NCBI GenBank assembly: GCA_963575745.1
Contig: CAUYUJ010000669.1
Coordinates: 1,178,501 to 1,242,500 of the forward strand
Reading direction: 5' to 3'
Source of the DNA: Prorocentrum cordatum
Taxonomy: Eukaryota; Sar; Dinophyceae; Prorocentrales; Prorocentraceae
Length of the DNA: 64,000 bases
Shown here: positions 1-11,640 of the stretch, in pieces
Layout of the letters: each line of letters starts with the position of its first letter
How positions within the stretch are numbered: position 1 is the first letter of the stretch
Position numbers and translations under genes: made by a program
The notes under the pieces: generated by a model
Databases searched by the model: none
What the model was told of the DNA's origin: nothing
What the model saw: the letters and a program-made list of their open reading frames with translations, nothing else

Positions 1-41
<41 letters not shown>

Positions 42-144
42 TGTGTTTGTGTGTTTGTGTTTGTGTGTGTGCGTGCGTGTGCGTGCGTGCGTGCGTGCGT
101 GCGTGTGTGTGTGTGTGTGTGTGTGTGCGTGTGTGTGTGTGTGT
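1..144. repeat. TG dinucleotide microsatellite
   Basis: Nearly uninterrupted GT repeats with some TTT and GC interruptions run from the window edge to about 144. The frames open across it are repeat artefacts. Confidence 0.95.
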
Positions 145-379
145 TTTACCAGGGATTGTATTCCTAGCCGTCCGTACCAAAAGTGTAGCCAGCGTCCAAG
201 CGAGAGCAGCTATCCGCGCGAAGCTGTCGCAGTTTCGTGGCCCCCCGCTCCCAAGGAGCGTTGCCCGCCGCTCCCGAGGAACGCTCTGGGGCGTCGATGC
301 AGCGTTGAGCACGCAGGCGCTGCCTGATCTGATGTATTCACGTCGCCACCGCCGCCTTGTTGCTCAGCTTCCCCCTTGG

Positions 380-800
380 GGACCGCGGAGTCTGAAACGG
401 TCGCCACTTTCGAGGGCTGTTTTTGGAAGCCAGCACAGTGGGGCCACGCGCAGATCCTAACGAGACCTCGCCTTCGTTGGGGGGCTGTGAAATGCGAAAC
501 CGCCGCCGTTTTTGAGGCCTGCCAGGGGGGGGGGGGCAGCGCAGTGGGGCCCCACGCAGATCCCAACGGAGCCTCGCCATCCCTGGGTGGTTGCGACGTG
601 CGAAAAGTTGATGCCACTTTCGAGGGTCGCTGGGGGGGGGGGGGGCAACGCTGTGGGGCGCCACGCAGATCCAAACAGGACCTCGCCATCTCTTGGGGTT
701 TGCGGCGTGTGAAACTGTCGCCAGCTTCGAGGGCTGTTGGGCGGGGCAACACAGTGGGGCCCCACGCGGATCCAGACGGGACCTCTGTTCTGCGAGTCGG
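380..800. repeat. ~105-bp degenerate tandem repeat, four copies
   Basis: Four copies of a unit with core GGGCCCCACGCAGATCC begin near 441, 547, 656 and 757. Each is followed by a CTCGCC-containing stretch and a G-rich run. Frames open on both strands here follow from the repetition; I recognise no protein. Confidence 0.8.
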
Positions 801-1378
801 CCGCGCAGTTTTCGCACGGTATAGATATCCGCCGTGCACTGTATGTTGCAGTGTTCTTGTAGCATTCTTGTCGGCACACCTTGTATCATCCCTTGGTGCA
901 TGGGCTGGGCACGTCGCAGGGTACTGGATGGTTTTGGGGTCATGGGGACCCTCCTCGGGCCCCGTGGCCGTCAGAGGGATCAGCAGCTGTCACTGGGGGA
1001 AAGCCCAAGTAAGAGCTCGCTGGATTGACCCAAACTCCCCACATGTCCTGGGGCGCGTGCGGGCGAGCATGTCGAGGCGGATCCAGCCGCGACGCGGGCT
1101 CCCAAGGAGGCTCAGAAAAGGCACGAGCGCAATTTCATATTTCGTATTTCGATTAGCGGGAAAGTTCAGGCGCGACCGATTGGACTCGAGCTCAGGTGGC
1201 GCTCTCCCAACCACGCGAGCGTTGACGGCCGGTGATATGATTGATTGTTCCAGCCCGCTTGAACTAGTGATTTCCACCTTTTGAATGCAGGTGCGGTAGC
1301 AGGAGACTGGGGGAGGCGGCGAGACCTCGTGTTCCCCGGGGGGTGGGGCAACTACGCCAGGCTCGCCTCTTGCGTGAG

Positions 1379-1580
1379 CTCCTGGGAGGTCCAGCGGAAA
1401 GATGCCCCACGCGGATCCAGACGAGACCTCGCCCCCTTTTGGGGCCGTCAGCTGCGCAGAGGTCGCCACTAGCAGAGTCCCGCGCGGATCGTCGCGGTTT
1501 TTTGTGCTCCTGGGAGGTCCAGCGGAGTGACGCTCCACGCGGATCCGGACGAGATCTCGCGCTCCCATGGTGGGCTGCCA
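1379..1580. repeat. Two further diverged units of the CCACGCGGATCC repeat
   Basis: The segment CTCCTGGGAGGTCCAGCGGA occurs at about 1379 and 1507, each followed by the CCACGCGGATCC core seen in the 380-800 array. Period is about 128 bp. Between 800 and 1379 I see no gene. Confidence 0.7.
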
Positions 1581-1619
1581 ATTGGGCTCGAAAGTTTCTT
1601 GAGCTCCTGCAGATTGACT

Positions 1620-2600
1620 GATTACTACGACGAGGACGACGACGATGACGGCGACAGATTAGCAAGAGTGTGCGCGCGAATCGGAAACGTTGAGCGTGGA
1701 ACGACGTTCTTTGGCGAAGCGTGCAACGGCGCTGCAGACCCCTCTATGTGTCACGTATGGCGTATTGGGCATTCCTGCTTATAGTCACCTGGTGTTTACA
1801 ACTGGTATGGTACGTCCCTGGGTTATGCTATTTCGCCCTTGCATCATACAGGCTTCATAGGGCGTGCAATTGTTTATATCATGTTGTCCTCCACTCGAAA
1901 AAAACCATGTTCCTTCACGTATGAATGTGTCTTGGGTCTGTTGATATTGCCAAGCATTCTAAGTGTGTCGGGTGTGTTCCTGTGTAGTTTGTGTATACCA
2001 TGCTTATGCTTGCGCGACTATTCTTGGTATTTTCGCATAGTTGTTGATTGGAAGTTACTTTCCCCGTTCGTTTGCGAACCAGCATAACAGGTCACGAGGA
2101 GGACGAAGAGGACGAGAAAGGGGCAAAGGGTGAGCAGCAATGGCTGGGCAGGGCGTGGCTAAGCAGGAGTAAGAGCAGGAGGAGGATTGTCAGGTAGACT
2201 TGACGGGTCTCGAGGCGTGGGGGCAGCTGGCAGAGTTGCCCGAGGGGGGTCGGGACCTTTGGCCCTCGACTTCGGTTCTGCTGCCTGCGCCCCCCTCGAG
2301 GTCGCCCGATTCTCCAGGGCCAAGGAGGAGAAGAACCAGCGTTACCTGGACATCTCTTCGGTGCCAAGTCGGAATGACACCGCTTCGCTTCGCCATGACA
2401 TGCGCCGCTTCCCCGTTCTGCTTTCCTTTTTCCAAATTGCTTTGCATCCCATCCGGTTGCGCACCTGATGTTTCTCTTCTTCCTTTCTTTTCCCCTAAAC
2501 ACCTTGATTGTAAGGGCTGCATGCTCTTTCTTGAGAAACGAGCAGGTTGCCCACAGTATCCGGAGTCGGCCGAGCGACGATTTTTTTCCCACTGGCCTCC
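1620..2600. other. No gene recognised; unique-looking sequence
   Basis: A short GAC-rich tract (1628-1655) is followed by AT-richer sequence to about 2090 and then mixed sequence. None of the open frames on either strand resembles a protein family that I know. Confidence 0.5.
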
Positions 2601-2603
2601 GTT

Positions 2604-2694
2604 GACTTCCGTTGTCTCCCGTTGTCTCCCGTTGCCTCCCGTTGCCTCTCGTTGCCTTCCGTCGACTCGCGTTGTCTCCCGCGGCCTCCCATCG
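2604..2694. repeat. ~10-bp minisatellite TCCCGTTGTC
   Basis: About nine consecutive variants of TCCGTTG(A/T)C(T/C) run between 2604 and 2694. Confidence 0.8.
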
Positions 2695-2798
2695 TATAGT
2701 AGAAACGTTCGCACCCGTAGAAATAATATGTTTTGTCATCAGTGCTTGTACATCGAAATAATCAGTCGAAGTGTTAGCGTTATCAGTTGTTATTGGTC

Positions 2799-2801
2799 GT
2801 C

Positions 2802-2860
<59 letters not shown>

Positions 2861-2873
2861 CGTAGTCGTAGTC

Positions 2874-2927
<54 letters not shown>

Positions 2928-3258
2928 AGAGTAAGAGTAAGAGTAAAAGTCAGCATTGCAGTAGCAGTCGTCGTGGCAGCAGTCGTGCTCGGTTGTCGCA
3001 GTCGTAGTCGTCGTAGGCGTAGACGTAGACGTAGTCGTAGTAGTAGTAGTAGTAGTAGTAGTAGTCGTAGTCGTAGTGGTAGTAGTAGTAGTAGCAGTAG
3101 TAGTAGTAGTAGTTGTAGTAGTAGTAGTAGTAGTAGTAGTCGTAGTACTAGTCGTAGTAGTTGTTGTAGTAGTCGTAGTCGTACTAGTAATAGTCGTAGC
3201 AGTAGACGTAGTAGTAATAGGAGTAGTCGTAGTAGTAGTCGTAATAATAATAAGAGTA

Positions 3259-3290
<32 letters not shown>

Positions 3291-3321
3291 CGTCGTCGTC
3301 GTCGTAGTTGTAGTTGTAGTT

Positions 3322-3370
<49 letters not shown>

Positions 3371-3399
3371 CCGTGGTAGTGGTAGTGGTAGTGGTAGTG

Positions 3400-3444
<45 letters not shown>

Positions 3445-3446
3445 CC
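2799..3446. repeat. TAG/GTA trinucleotide microsatellite with variant triplets
   Basis: Long TAG runs (2805-2927, 3036-3075, 3328-3370, 3400-3443) are joined by blocks of CGTAGT, AAGAGT and GGTAGT variants. All six frames give homopolymer-like peptides, so none is annotated as a gene. Confidence 0.95.
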
Positions 3447-3539
3447 GTCCCCCTCCCTGTAATTTGACCCCGATGTCCTCCCGACATCCTTTTAAGGAAG
3501 AGGAAGAGGCACCCATGTGTTTTTCAGAGGGGGCCGATT

Positions 3540-4045
3540 GTCAGGAGTCCTCTTCCTCCTCGTCCTCCTTCTGCTCCTCCTGCTCCTCCTCCTTGTCGGG
3601 ATCCTCAATACTTTTCTTCCTCTCATCCTTCCCCGTCGTCCTCATTCTCATTCTCCGCCTCTTTCTTCTTCCTCCACCTCGGGGCTGGACAACCCAATTT
3701 GCCATTTGAAGCAAACAACAAGCAAAACAAAGACATCAAAGACCGAAGGCTGAACAACCAAAAACAGCATTGTGAAACAAACAACAACACAAACTAAGGT
3801 TTCAATATTTACTCCGGTGGGGGGGTGGGAGTGGACGAAGTATTGAACTCTTTGTGCTTTCGTTTTTTTTGTTTTTTTGTTTTTCATTGTTTTTTTGTTT
3901 GTTCATCCGCCGGTCTTTGATTTCTTTCATTTTTTTCAGTGTTTTTGTTTGGTTTTCGCGCCCTCCCCAGCTGCGAATGGCAAGGCGGAGGAGGAGGAGG
4001 AGGAGGAGGAGGAGGAGGAAAGAGGAGGAGGAGGAGGAGAAACCT
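3540..4045. repeat. TCC-rich and GGA-rich simple sequence
   Basis: A TCC-rich stretch (3545-3675) is followed by AC-rich and T-rich sequence and then by a GGA run (3984-4040). No gene is recognised. Confidence 0.7.
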
Positions 4046-4089
4046 GCAAAGGCTTCCTGGCCCTTGTGATGTGCTGGAGAGGGAACCAG

Positions 4090-4300
4090 AACAGGTTCCT
4101 CTAGAGAGGGTTTCTAAAGCTTGGTTCCCCCCTCGAGGGGGCTTCCCTCTAAGAGTCTAGAACAGTTTTTCACTATAAAGGGGAGTTCCCCTTCCAGAGG
4201 AGGTTTCTACAGGGATTGCTTTCCCAATAGTTCTCCTTATAGAGGGGCTTCCAGGGGGCGCTACCCCTCTAGAGGGGCTGCTCCCCCTTTAGATACAATC
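4090..4300. repeat. Degenerate CTCTAGAGGGG repeat
   Basis: The palindromic core CCCTCTAGAGGGG and variants (CCTCGAGGGG, CTTATAGAGGGG) recur about every 25-35 bp. It stops where the 27-bp satellite begins. Confidence 0.65.
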
Positions 4301-4309
4301 GATTCCCAG

Positions 4310-5960
4310 TAGGATTCCAACGCTATCAAATTTCATTAACGTTTCTAAACGATCGATTTCCAATCGGGTTCCAATGCAATCGGTTTCCAATCGGACTCCT
4401 GTACAATCGGTTTCCGTTACGGTTTCCTACAATTGGTTTCCAACATGATGTCCTACACAACCGGTTTCCCATTGGTTTCTTCGATGTTAGATTTCCCAAA
4501 AGGAAGCCTTTACACTCAGTTGCGAAAAGGATTCCGATGCAAACGATTGCCAGTATGATCCCAAAACATTCAATTCCCAACGTCCTATACAATCGATGTC
4601 CAATCGGGTTCGTTTACATCCGGTTTGCAATCGGATTCCTACGTCTTGATTTCCTACCGGGTTCCTATACAATCGATTCCCATAGTGATTCCTAAACAAC
4701 CAGTTTTCAGTAGGATGCAATCGGCTTCCAATATGAATTCTTTTCCAAACGATTTCCAATCTGATTATTCTACCATCGGTCTCCAATCGGAATTCCTGCA
4801 CGGTTGGTTTCCAATTGGATTCCTGTACAATCGGTTCCTCAACAGAATTCCTTTGCAATCGGTTTCAAATAAGACTGCTGTACAATCGGTTTCCAATCGG
4901 ACTCCTACATCATTGGTTTTCAATCGGATTCTTTTGTAGTCGGTTTCTAGTAGGAATTTCTACGCAATCGGTTTCCATTGTTTTGCTCGACACTGGATCT
5001 CCAAGAGGAAATCTTTACAACCGGTTTCCACAAGGATTCCTGTACAAACGGTTGCCAGTAGGATCCCAATACATTCGATTCCCAATCGGGTTCCTAGACA
5101 ACCGATTCCCAATCGGGTCCCTCTACATCCAGTTTCCCATAGGGCTCGTATGTTTCGATTTCCAATTGGATTCCTATACAATCGGTTTCCAAAAAGGATT
5201 CCGAAACAAGTTGTTCTCAATCGGATTCGTTCACAAACGGTTTCCAGTAGGATTATTTTACAATTTATTTCCAACAGGATTCCTGTACACTCGGTTGCCA
5301 ATAGGGCTTCCTACAGTCGGTTTCCCTTCGGTTTCTTCCTTGTACAATCGGTTTCCAATACGAATTCTTTAGCAATCGGCTTCCAATCGACATTCCGATA
5401 CAATCTCTTTTTCAATCGGATTTCATTTACAATCGGTTTCTAAAAAGAATATTTCGTAGTCGGCTTCCAAATGAAATTCCCGTACATTCTGTTTCCGAAT
5501 TCGGAATTCTTATATTATCTGTTGTCAATAGGATTCTTGTACAACCGGCTTCCAAACATATTTCTTTTACAATCGATTCCCAATAGGATTCTTGTGCAAT
5601 CATTTTCCAATCGGGAGTCATTTTTACACCGATTTCCAGTACGACTTCCTACACAGTCGGTTTCCAAGGGGACCCCTATACAACCGGTTCTCGACTGTAT
5701 TATTATACAACCAGTTCCCCATTGTACTATTATACACTCGGTTCCCAAGGGGACTCCTGTATAAATCGGTTTCCAATCGGACTTCTATACAACAAGTTTC
5801 GAATATGATTTGCCGCGTAATCGGTGTTCAATATGATTGCTATGTAATCGGTGTCCAAAAGGATTCCTGTACAATCGGTTTCCAATCGGCAATGGGTTGT
5901 TCATAGGATTCCAATACAATCGATTTCAAATATGACTCCCTCACAATCGGCTCCCAATCG
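4310..5960. repeat. 27-bp satellite, about 60 degenerate copies
   Basis: The unit is 27 bp with an 18-nt core GGTTTCCAATCGGATTCC followed by a 9-nt TGTACAATC-like spacer. Copies differ by substitutions and small indels. Because 27 is a multiple of three, long frames persist on both strands. On + they read as nine-residue repeats of the form NRFPIGFLY. I regard these as satellite by-products, not genes. Confidence 0.9.
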
Positions 5961-5969
5961 GAAAATAGA

Positions 5970-6400
5970 ATAGAAGCGGCGTCCGGGGCCCCGCGGCCCA
6001 GGGTCGCACATTTTTCCGAAATTCCCCCCACCGTAACCGAATTTGCCCCCTGGGCTGCGGGGGCCTTTTTTGGCATCCAGGGGCACGTTTTCGGAGTCCC
6101 GGAACTTGTTCCGCTTCCCCGAGGCGTCCACGTAGGCTTCTGGAGACGGCAAGAAGCCGCCAAGACGGCCCAAGAGCACTCCAAGCCGCCTAAGATGACC
6201 CCATGATCGGCCCAAGAGGCCCCCGAGGTGCCCCGAGGTCGCTCCGCGAGGACTTCCAAGGTCAAAATGTCAGCTCCCGTCGGGGATGAAACAGTTTTGG
6301 CCTCTTGGGGCCCTGTTGGGGCGCATCCTGGAGCCTTCTGAGAACATCTTCGGGGCCTCTTGACCCGTCGCGAAACAATTGTCCAGGCGTCTTCGGCATT
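5970..6400. other. No gene; short relic of the CTTGGGCC repeat family
   Basis: GC-rich sequence. 6145-6235 carries the reverse orientation (AAGACGGCCCAAGAG) and 6295-6365 the forward orientation (GGCCTCTTGGGGCC) of the repeat that dominates 23.5-25.6 kb. Confidence 0.5.
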
Positions 6401-6404
6401 GTCA

Positions 6405-7508
6405 GGTGATGCTGCTGATGGTGATCATGGTGGTCATGGTGATGCTGATGATGATGGTGATGATAAAGAAGATGAAGATGAAGATGCAGATGAAGATGGT
6501 GATGCTGGTGGAGGTGGTGATGCTGATGATGGTAAGTAGGTGACTTGGTGACTTGAGGGCGATGATGCTGGTGATGATGAGGATGCTGATGATGAGGATG
6601 ATGATGTTTGTGGTTGTGTTAATGGTGCTGATGATGATGCTGCTGATGGTAATACTGATGCTGATGCTGGTGATGCTGATGATGATGCTGATGATGATGA
6701 TGATGCTGCTGATGATGATGCGAACGATGCTGATGACGATGCTCATGATGCTGATGGGGATGCTTATCTCTATTATCAGTGTGATGATGATGCTGATGAG
6801 GATAATGATGATGATGATGATGCGGTTTGAGATGAGGATGAGGACGACGATACGGATGATGGTGATGTTGATGACAGCGACGATGTTGATGCTGATGATG
6901 ATGACGATGAGGATACGGATGATGATGATGCTGATGATGATGATTGTGATGACGATGTTGTTGTTGCTGCTACTAATAATGATGATTATGCTGATGATGG
7001 TGATGCTGATGCTAAAGCGACGACGACGGTGATGATGATGGTGAGGATGATGATGGTGATGGTGGTGGTGGTAGCAAGACTGTTAGTGATTGTGATGGTG
7101 CACCTTTCGAGATGACGTGACGATGATGGTGATGATGATGAGGATGAGGATGTGGATGCTGATGATGCTGGTGATGATTCTGACGACTATGATGATGGTT
7201 GTGGTGATGAGGGCGATACTAATGATGATGGTGGTGTTGATAATGGCGATGATGACAAGATGCATGTGATGATGATGGTACTAGTGATGATGATGAGTAT
7301 GCTGATTAGGATGATGATGATGATGATGATCTTGATGATGATCATGATGGTGGTGGTGATGCTCAAGATGGCGATGGTGTTGTTGGTATTGATTATGATG
7401 ATGATGCCGGTGAACATGATGATGAGCAGGAGGATGAGGATGGTGATGATGATGAGGATGATGAGGATGATGATGATGAAGATGAATATGATGATGCTGC
7501 TGATGATT

Positions 7509-7574
<66 letters not shown>

Positions 7575-7590
7575 GTGTCGAGGTGAAGGA
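6405..7590. repeat. GAT/ATG trinucleotide tract, degenerate then pure
   Basis: About 1.2 kb of GATGATGCT-type triplets ends in a pure ATG run at 7505-7573. Encoded frames are poly-Asp, Met-rich or poly-His and are not annotated as proteins. Confidence 0.95.
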
Positions 7591-7737
7591 GGAGGAGGAT
7601 TCTGACGATGATGATGCTGATAATGATGCTGAGGCACGGTGAGGGGCTGGCCTACCTGGGCCTCCCCTCCCCCACGCGGCGTAAAAGGCGTATCATACTG
7701 ATGCTGATACTGCTGATGATGATGGTGGTGGTGATGA

Positions 7738-7773
7738 TGATCAGGATCAGGATCAGGATCAGGATCAGGATCA
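7738..7773. repeat. ATCAGG hexanucleotide repeat
   Basis: Five to six consecutive ATCAGG units, followed by further GAT-rich sequence to about 7850. Confidence 0.9.
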
Positions 7774-8146
7774 ATGATGATGGCGGCCGTGGTGGTGGTT
7801 GTCATGATGAGGATGGTGAGGAGGATCAGGAAGATGAGGAAAGAGGAAGAGGAAGTAATGAAGGAGACGGGCGGCGCTGCGAATTTTAAACAAGGAGCCA
7901 AGACACAGGAGGGTTGGGAACAATCTCAGGGTGTGATAGTCCGAGGCGGGGAATGGTCCACAAGCACCTCTTCGAGAATCGACCTTCGGGACCCTCGGCA
8001 GGCGGTGGATATGTAGACATCCGGGTCCAGGGGAACCAAATCCATATCCTCTGCCCCAGGGGGTTCCAGGACGTCGGCCCCCCAGGCGGTGGATACGGAT
8101 ATATCGCGACCGCTACCTGGAACGATACAAAGCAGTCTCCTGCCAG

Positions 8147-8195
8147 GTGTACGACGGCTCGTACCTGAAGGGGCAGAGGGTCTTGGTGACGGGAG
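8147..8195 (+). CDS. Short-chain dehydrogenase/reductase, exon with first half of the Rossmann motif
   Basis: This exon of an NAD(P)-dependent SDR reads YDGSYLKGQRVLVTGG. The hydrophobic beta strand RVLV leads into the TGG start of the TGxxxGxG cofactor motif. It is bounded by TGCCAG at 8141-8146 as acceptor and by a GA donor at 8196 (exon end GGGAG, intron start GACCGG). The frame is also open upstream of 8147 (DRYLERYKAVSCQ), so the exon may start earlier. Joining to 10613 completes TGGNRGLG in frame. Substrate is unknown, and the start codon and N-terminus are not located. A partial duplication (GGCGGTGGATA at about 8002 and 8086) lies just upstream. Confidence 0.6.
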
Positions 8196-10356
8196 GACCG
8201 GCCTGGCTGGCGGCCGCTGCGCGAGGGCGGGGCCGCCTGGGTTTTGAGGTCGGGCGCGGCGCCCCGCCGGTAAGCTGGCGGCGCGGGAGGGTGCACAGCC
8301 CGATCTTGAGGAGGCAAGTCACTGGAGATCCCGCTCGTCTTGGATTGGGAAGAAGAGGAGGGAGGGGAGGAGGGGGAGGGGGAGGAGGTGGAGGAGGGAG
8401 GGGGGGAGGGGGAGGAGGTTGGGGACACGGAGGGGGAGTGGAGCTTCCGTGGGCCAGCGGCGGGATGCCTCTCGGGGTCTCTTGGGATGTCCTTCGGGGT
8501 CTCTTGGGGGTCTCCTGGCGGCTCTTGGACCCCAGGGGTCCAGGTCCCATTCTCCTCGGGACCTGTGCCTCATGCCGATCTGGAGGTCCACGCTCCACGC
8601 AGCATCAAGAAAGCACAGCGTACATTCGGATCACGAGGGAGCGAGCATCATGTTCGCCATGAAAGGGCCCCCCCCTGCGGAGATCGTGTCCTAGACCCTG
8701 GCGCCTTCCCCAGGGCGAGTTGCACACTGATCCTCCCGCACGCATCGCCCTTCAGTTTCTCGAGGGGGGACGGCCCGCGCGCGCAGCCGCCCCCGCAGCC
8801 GCCCCCGCAGCCCCAGGCGTGCACCTGGAGTGGTTCTCCTGCCCGGCCGCCGCGGCCATCTCAGCGGGCTTTTGTGGTTGGCCTGGCATGGGCCGTCGTC
8901 GGCGACGGCGTCCTTCGCGGGAGCCCAGCGGCGATGGGCAGTCGGCGCCGTTCGCCTCGCCCACAGCGCCCAAACCCTCTCCCCTCGACTTCTTCACCTT
9001 CCTCCAGTCCTCGGACGGCTGGAGGGACGACAACGTGGACGAGGGCCACGACACTGGCGAGTGAGTCGAGGCTGAACAAGACCTGCCATATGAGGCAGCG
9101 CGCAGGGAAGCGAGTGACCTGGTGATGTGAGAAGAGCTGGCGGCACGAGGCCTGGGCGAGAGGACACCTCGCTGCGAGCGAGGATCGGCAACTTGCGCGT
9201 GATGGGCAGTGGGGCACCCGTGAATGCAGCTGCCGCGACTCGAGGCCCTCCCAGTGCGGCGTTGGACGGTTGGCGAGTCGGCCTCATTGGCCGTCGCAAA
9301 GATAACCGCGCCCAGGAGAGTGGAGGACGAGGAGGTCTTTCCACTATGCTTCTCCCCCTTCCCTCTCCCAACCTCCAAGCCGCCACGCACTTCAGTGCTC
9401 CCGAACAGCCGCGCTCGCAGTCCTGGAGGGCAGCGGAAAGCGCACGAGTGCGTGCGTTTTCCGCCGTCACCAAAGTTGGGCCCGAAGCTCGAGTGCTGGG
9501 GTGGGCGGGCGTTCCTGCCTCCTGGTTCGCTGGGCGCTGCCCTCGAGTTATCGGTCGCCCTGGCCGATTACGCCGTCGGTCTGGCGGCTTCGGAAGCGCA
9601 TCTGTCGCGATTTGCCACGTCGCCAACTGCGCCGCCCGTACCTTCTCTGACAGAACCACTGGCTGCTTCGTCTGCTAGTCCTCTGGGACCTTGGTTCGCC
9701 GCGGCTCTCTTCCCGGCCTCACCCGGCACTGATGGGCAGCAGCCCGACGCCGTTTAGGCCCGGTTCTGATCCAATGCGGGTGTCGCCCTCATGATTTCGA
9801 TTTTTGGTCCGATCACATTTCCCAATACCGATTTCGATACGGTACAGATACCTCGATCCCGAGTTGGTCCGATTCTCCTGATTCCAACCGGTGCCCATTC
9901 TGATCCTTCATGGCGACGCAGGGTCCGATCCCACAACGCCGCTGTTGCAAGCAGAGACGGGACATATGGCCTCGCCACACCGCGACGGCTTCTCCCCCCG
10001 CACGCTTCCCTCGAGACCCGCAAGGCCAGTTGCTCCTTAAGCATCAGCACCCGCAGTGCCGATCTACGAACGCATGTTCGCTTTGCCACCTCCTCCGCCT
10101 CTTCCGCCTCATCGTCATCAGCATCACCATCGTCGTCACCATAATCACGATCATCATCACCACACGCTTCATCATCACAATCTTTATCAGTATCACAAAC
10201 ATCATCAACCACCATCATCACCATTACCATCATCATCGTCATCATCATCACACTCTCCATCACAATCACACTCATCATCATTGTCCTTTGCATCATCATG
10301 ATCATCACCACCAACATCACCATACACATCACCATCACCATCATCATCATCATCAG

Positions 10357-10397
<41 letters not shown>

Positions 10398-10612
10398 ACA
10401 ACATCACCATCATCATCAGCAGCAGCAGCAACAACACAATCAACATCGTCAGTGGCATCCTCCTCTTCCCTCGTCACCCCCTCCCCCTTCTCGGCTCCCT
10501 TCCCCCCCCCTCGTCCTCGCACCCCTCCTCCTAATCATCCTCCCGCTCATCCGCCCCTTTGTCCTCCTCCTCCTTTGTCCTCCTCCTCCAGCTCTCGCGC
10601 GCCAGCGCCCAG
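8196..10612 (+). other. Putative 2.4-kb SDR intron with a GA donor and AG|G acceptor
   Basis: It begins GACCGG and ends CGCCCAG, and the downstream exon starts with G. GA and GC donors and a G after the acceptor are known for dinoflagellate introns. It contains a GGA-rich tract (8345-8425), GC-rich sequence at 8500-9750 with no protein that I recognise, AT-richer sequence at 9780-9900, and a CAT microsatellite (10110-10435). Confidence 0.5.
10110..10435. repeat. CAT trinucleotide microsatellite
   Basis: CAT/ATC runs with CAC and CAA interruptions, longest pure stretch about 10352-10396. Poly-His and poly-Asp frames here are artefacts. Confidence 0.95.
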
Positions 10613-10688
10613 GAAACAGGGGCCTTGGCTTTGCCATTGTCAAGGAGCTCGTGGCCCAGGGCGCCGAGGTGATCGTCACCGTCCGCGG
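10613..10688 (+). CDS. Short-chain dehydrogenase/reductase, exon with second half of the Rossmann motif
   Basis: It encodes GNRGLGFAIVKELVAQGAEV followed by IVTVR. This is the glycine-rich NRGLG turn, the alpha helix and the second beta strand of an SDR nucleotide-binding fold. Translation continues in phase from the last base of the exon at 8195: G + GA makes the second Gly of TGGNRGLG. The exon probably ends at CGCGG|GA (10688), again a GA donor, because translation beyond this point is Ser/Pro-rich and unlike an SDR. Later exons, which should hold the YxxxK active site, were not found in the window. The copia element at 12.4 kb may lie within a later intron. Confidence 0.65.
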
Positions 10689-10689
10689 G

Positions 10690-11640
10690 ACGGCCCGCTC
10701 TCCCTCCCTCTCTCTCGCCCTCCCCCGCCCTCCCTCCCTCGCCCTGCTCGGGCTGGGAGATGCGCGTGCGGGTCCGCGCCTCCTCTCGGAGGTGGGCCGG
10801 CCGAGACCACGGCGGCTCTCCCACCCAGCCCAAAAGCCCGCGATCGAACCGGGAGCCCGTCCTGGACCAGCCGTGGCGGCGATAGGCCTCCAGGAGGCCC
10901 AAAGCGGACGAAGAGGCACAACGCGCACGAAAGTTGCCCCAGGTAGGGCCGCCGTTGTCTCGTCCGAATCGATCGATATCGATCTTGGCTGGCCCGATCC
11001 GATCCGATCCGATTCCGATGCTCCATCGAATCGACGCTGTCCGCTGCTTGCGTGGCGCCGTGATGCACCCTGGCGCAGCCGATCCTGCTCTCTTTCGACT
11101 TCTTGCCGATGCATCCTGATCCGACGCAGTACCGATTCGAATTGATTGTCCGATGTGTTGCTTGTAGATCCGATTTGTTGCTGGTAGATCCTGCTGTCTT
11201 CTTGGCGGCCCGCCCTGGGGGAAGTGAGAATGGGGCAGGCCTTCTCACAAGGCGGCGGGGCTTCTCAGCAACCCGAGTTGCCGTGTCCGTCCTCGGAGCA
11301 GGCCTGGACAGTTTTTTGGAAGGCCAGCGGCTTTTCGAGCCTTCCGAGACGGCCCGCCCCCTCTGCCTTCCCTCCTGGGTTCACCGCCGCTCAAGAGCAT
11401 CGATCGGAGGTCCGCGCGGATGTATTGGGTCCGCGCTGGACCCCCTGGAGGCGCATCCGGCGCCGCCCCTGGCGCCGATCCGAGAAGTTCGCACGGGCCT
11501 TCAATAGTTTACAGTTGTGCCAGTGTTTTTCCCTACCTAGGCTCTGCCTAGAGGGTTCTTACTCTCTTAGCTTAAAGGGGCCGGGCAGTGGAACGCGCCC
11601 CTGGCGGTTCCCCCAGTCCCCGCCCCGCGGTTCCCCCAGT
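10690..11640. other. No gene recognised
   Basis: CT-rich sequence to about 10760, then GC-rich sequence with a short GATCC/GATTC degenerate repeat (10960-11180). No SDR continuation is seen. Confidence 0.4.

Noticed and set aside
2783-3487. Long open frames on both strands with poly-Val, poly-Leu, poly-Ser content
   Set aside because: They are translations of TAG/GTA microsatellite DNA.
6402-7901. Met-, Asp- and His-rich open frames
   Set aside because: They come from GAT/ATG trinucleotide repeats and have no domain, start context or splice evidence.
9754-10458. Open frames with poly-Asp or poly-His opposite and across the CAT tract
   Set aside because: Microsatellite artefacts. Only the short NRGLG exon near 10613 in this neighbourhood is supported.
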